13,465 bases of DNA from NCBI GenBank assembly GCA_045532715.1, contig JAZSGM010000113.1:1-13465 (forward strand). The letters are read 5' to 3'. Origin of the DNA: RGIG2041 sp045532715. GTDB lineage: Bacteria; Bacillota; Clostridia; UBA1381; UMGS1253. The notes beneath the pieces were generated by a model. The model searched no databases. It was not told where the DNA came from and saw nothing but the letters and a program-made list of their open reading frames with translations. Shown here piece after piece: positions 12,548 to 13,465 of the stretch. Both the position numbers and the translations under genes were made by a program. Every line of letters begins with the position of its first letter. The stretch's first letter is position 1.

Positions 12548-13297
12548 ATGAACTTTACGGGAAAGGTTGCTATGGTCACCGGCGCTGCCGTAGGTATCGG
12601 ACGCGCATGTGCAATTGAGTTTGCGCAAAACGGCGCAAAGCTCGTGCTTTTAGACATTGACGAAGAAAAGCTGCAAGGCGTAAAAGCAGAGCTTTCGGAA
12701 TACACAACCGATGTGCTGACTTACAAATGCGACATCAGCAACGAAGCACGCGTAAACGAGGTCGTGGCTGATGCGCAGGCGCAATTCGGCAGCATCGACA
12801 TTTTGGTGAACAACGCAGCTGTATTTCGCCACAAAAGCGAGTTTGTGGACACGCCGACCGCCGTTTGGGAACAGTATTTAAACATCAATGTACACGGCAC
12901 CGTATACTGCACCAAAGCCGTGTTGCCGAAAATGCTTGAAAACGGCTACGGCAAGATTATCAATGTTGCTTCCGTTGCCGGTATATATGGTCTTGCGAAA
13001 ATGGTGCATTATTCCGCAACCAAGGGTGCTGTCATCGCCATGACAAAGGCGCTTGCAAAGGAAGTCATCGACAAGGGCATCAATGTCAATTCCGTATCCC
13101 CGGGCAGTGTCAGTCCGTCGGACAATCCGGACATTGACTTTACGACCGAATCAGAGTTTGCCAAAAATGCTACCTATATCGGCAGAACCGGCTCGGACAG
13201 AGAAAATGCAAACCTCATCTGCTTCTTGGCAAGCGATGCGGCAAGCTATATTTCCGGCGAAAACATTCAGATTGATGGCTCGAGAAAAAAGATATAA
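12548..13297 (+). CDS. Short-chain dehydrogenase/reductase (classical SDR, NAD-type)
   Basis: 249-residue Rossmann-fold oxidoreductase of the classical SDR family (usual length about 250). Visible motifs are the cofactor loop TGAAVGIG (11-18), Asp36 at the end of the second strand (LVLLD), which favours NAD(H) over NADP(H), CDI (61-63), NNAA (88-91), and the catalytic tetrad Asn114, Ser142, Tyr155 and Lys159 (YSATK). The C-terminus GENIQIDGSRKKI is the family ending, with SR replacing the more usual GG after IDG. The substrate could be a 3-oxoacyl thioester, sugar, polyol or steroid-like alcohol; sequence does not decide. The start at 12548 follows GGAAAGGG and matches the family; an in-frame TTG at 12530 lies within that leader. 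No terminator appears before the insertion-sequence end 28 nt downstream. Confidence 0.92.
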   Translation: MNFTGKVAMVTGAAVGIGRACAIEFAQNGAKLVLLDIDEEKLQGVKAELSEYTTDVLTYKCDISNEARVNEVVADAQAQFGSIDILVNNAAVFRHKSEFVDTPTAVWEQYLNINVHGTVYCTKAVLPKMLENGYGKIINVASVAGIYGLAKMVHYSATKGAVIAMTKALAKEVIDKGINVNSVSPGSVSPSDNPDIDFTTESEFAKNATYIGRTGSDRENANLICFLASDAASYISGENIQIDGSRKKI

Positions 13298-13363
13298 CCA
13301 AATCAAAAAACGGCAGGCACATCAGTGAACAGAACCATTAAAAACGGACAATAGAAAAAAAGC

Positions 13364-13398
13364 ACCTCCTATGGTAGAATAAAAATACCATAGGAGGT
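13364..13398 (+). promoter_or_regulatory. Perfect hairpin sequestering the transposase ribosome binding site
   Basis: ACCTCCTATGGTA (13364-13376) and its exact complement TACCATAGGAGGT (13386-13398) form a 13-bp stem with a 9-nt loop. The right arm contains AGGAGG (13392-13397), the ribosome binding site for the ATG at 13405. A transcript entering from outside includes both arms and hides the site. Such occlusion is an established way for insertion sequences such as IS10 and IS200 to avoid activation by host read-through. Confidence 0.75.
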
Positions 13399-13404
13399 TT
13401 TGCT

Positions 13405-13465
13405 ATGTCAGGAATTAAAGGAATGAAAAAGTATCCACAAGGAATAAGAGAAAAAATTGTATCCG
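13405..13465 (+). CDS. N-terminus of a probable IS3-type transposase (partial)
   Basis: Only the first 20 codons are in the window, and the frame is open at the right edge. The peptide begins MSGIKGMKKYPQGIREKIV. The pattern K(K/H)Y-P/S-x-x-(I/F/M)-(K/R)-E-x-I-V is the usual beginning of the helix-turn-helix domain of IS3-family OrfA and related transposases, which recognises the element's ends. An ideal AGGAGG stands 7 nt upstream but is locked in a hairpin. Assignment rests on a very short peptide plus context; another small HTH protein is possible. Confidence 0.55.
   Translation, partial: MSGIKGMKKYPQGIREKIVS

Larger units (their letters stand above)
13326..13465 (+). mobile_element. Left end of a probable IS3-family insertion sequence (cut by window edge)
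   Basis: From 13326 the sequence TGAACAG, then ...TTAAAAACGGACA (to 13350), resembles left terminal inverted repeats of IS3-family (IS150-like) elements, which start with TG and commonly contain an AAAA(n)GGACA block. It is followed by a hairpin and a reading frame that looks like a transposase N-terminus. The right end, target duplication and most of the transposase are outside the window, so the exact boundary and family are inferred. Confidence 0.5.

Noticed and set aside
1..13465. Search for a novel defence, secretion or biosynthetic system, CRISPR arrays, tRNA/rRNA genes, riboswitches or prophage genes
   Set aside because: All sizeable genes belong to recognisable families except the small lipoprotein. 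No regularly spaced repeats, tRNA cloverleaf or known riboswitch core was seen. The only mobile signal is the insertion-sequence end at the right edge.

Overview
The window reads as chromosomal DNA of a moderate-GC, endospore-lineage Gram-positive bacterium (Bacillota, probably class Clostridia). The reasons are the leftward spoVB/yabM-like, mazG, hup, rqcP(yabO) cluster that resembles the B. subtilis yabM-yabN-yabO locus, strong AGGAGG-type ribosome binding sites, clear sigma-A-type promoters, intrinsic terminators with T-tracts, and a heterodimeric Gram-positive-type ABC exporter. I computed no genome-wide statistic, and the species is not identifiable by eye.

Layout. Positions 1-3122 (minus strand): a lipid-linked-sugar flippase of the SpoVB/MurJ superfamily, tandem-domain MazG, nucleoid protein HU, and RqcP of the ribosome quality control pathway. 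An intrinsic terminator lies between hup and rqcP. A SigE-like promoter candidate at the left edge points to a gene outside the window. Positions 3277-3824: a 59-residue YtxH-like membrane peptide (+) and a 109-residue PII-like protein (-). They converge, and their stop codons form the base of one shared hairpin. Positions 4011-7690 (+): a two-gene operon for a heterodimeric ABC exporter with one degenerate and one canonical ATP site, a 5' leader hairpin and a terminator. Positions 7700-10441: a GH13 alpha-glucosidase (+) and a convergent AraC-family regulator (-). Both promoters carry the same GCAATATA(A/T)T motif, so this is probably a self-contained sugar-responsive unit. Positions 10454-12455: a small lipoprotein (-) and a MATE efflux protein (+) from back-to-back promoters. 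Positions 12488-13297 (+): an NAD-type short-chain dehydrogenase with its own promoter. Positions 13326-13465: what looks like the left end of an IS3-family insertion sequence, with the transposase ribosome binding site inside a perfect hairpin and the coding region cut by the window edge.

Most genes are recognisable housekeeping or ordinary accessory functions. I see no phage, CRISPR, toxin-antitoxin or defence system, no tRNA or rRNA, and no convincing novel multi-gene system. The most interesting signals are regulatory: helically phased repeats linking the AraC regulator to the glucosidase, the terminator ahead of rqcP that leaves no room for another promoter, the leader hairpin of the exporter operon, and the hairpin-occluded transposase start.
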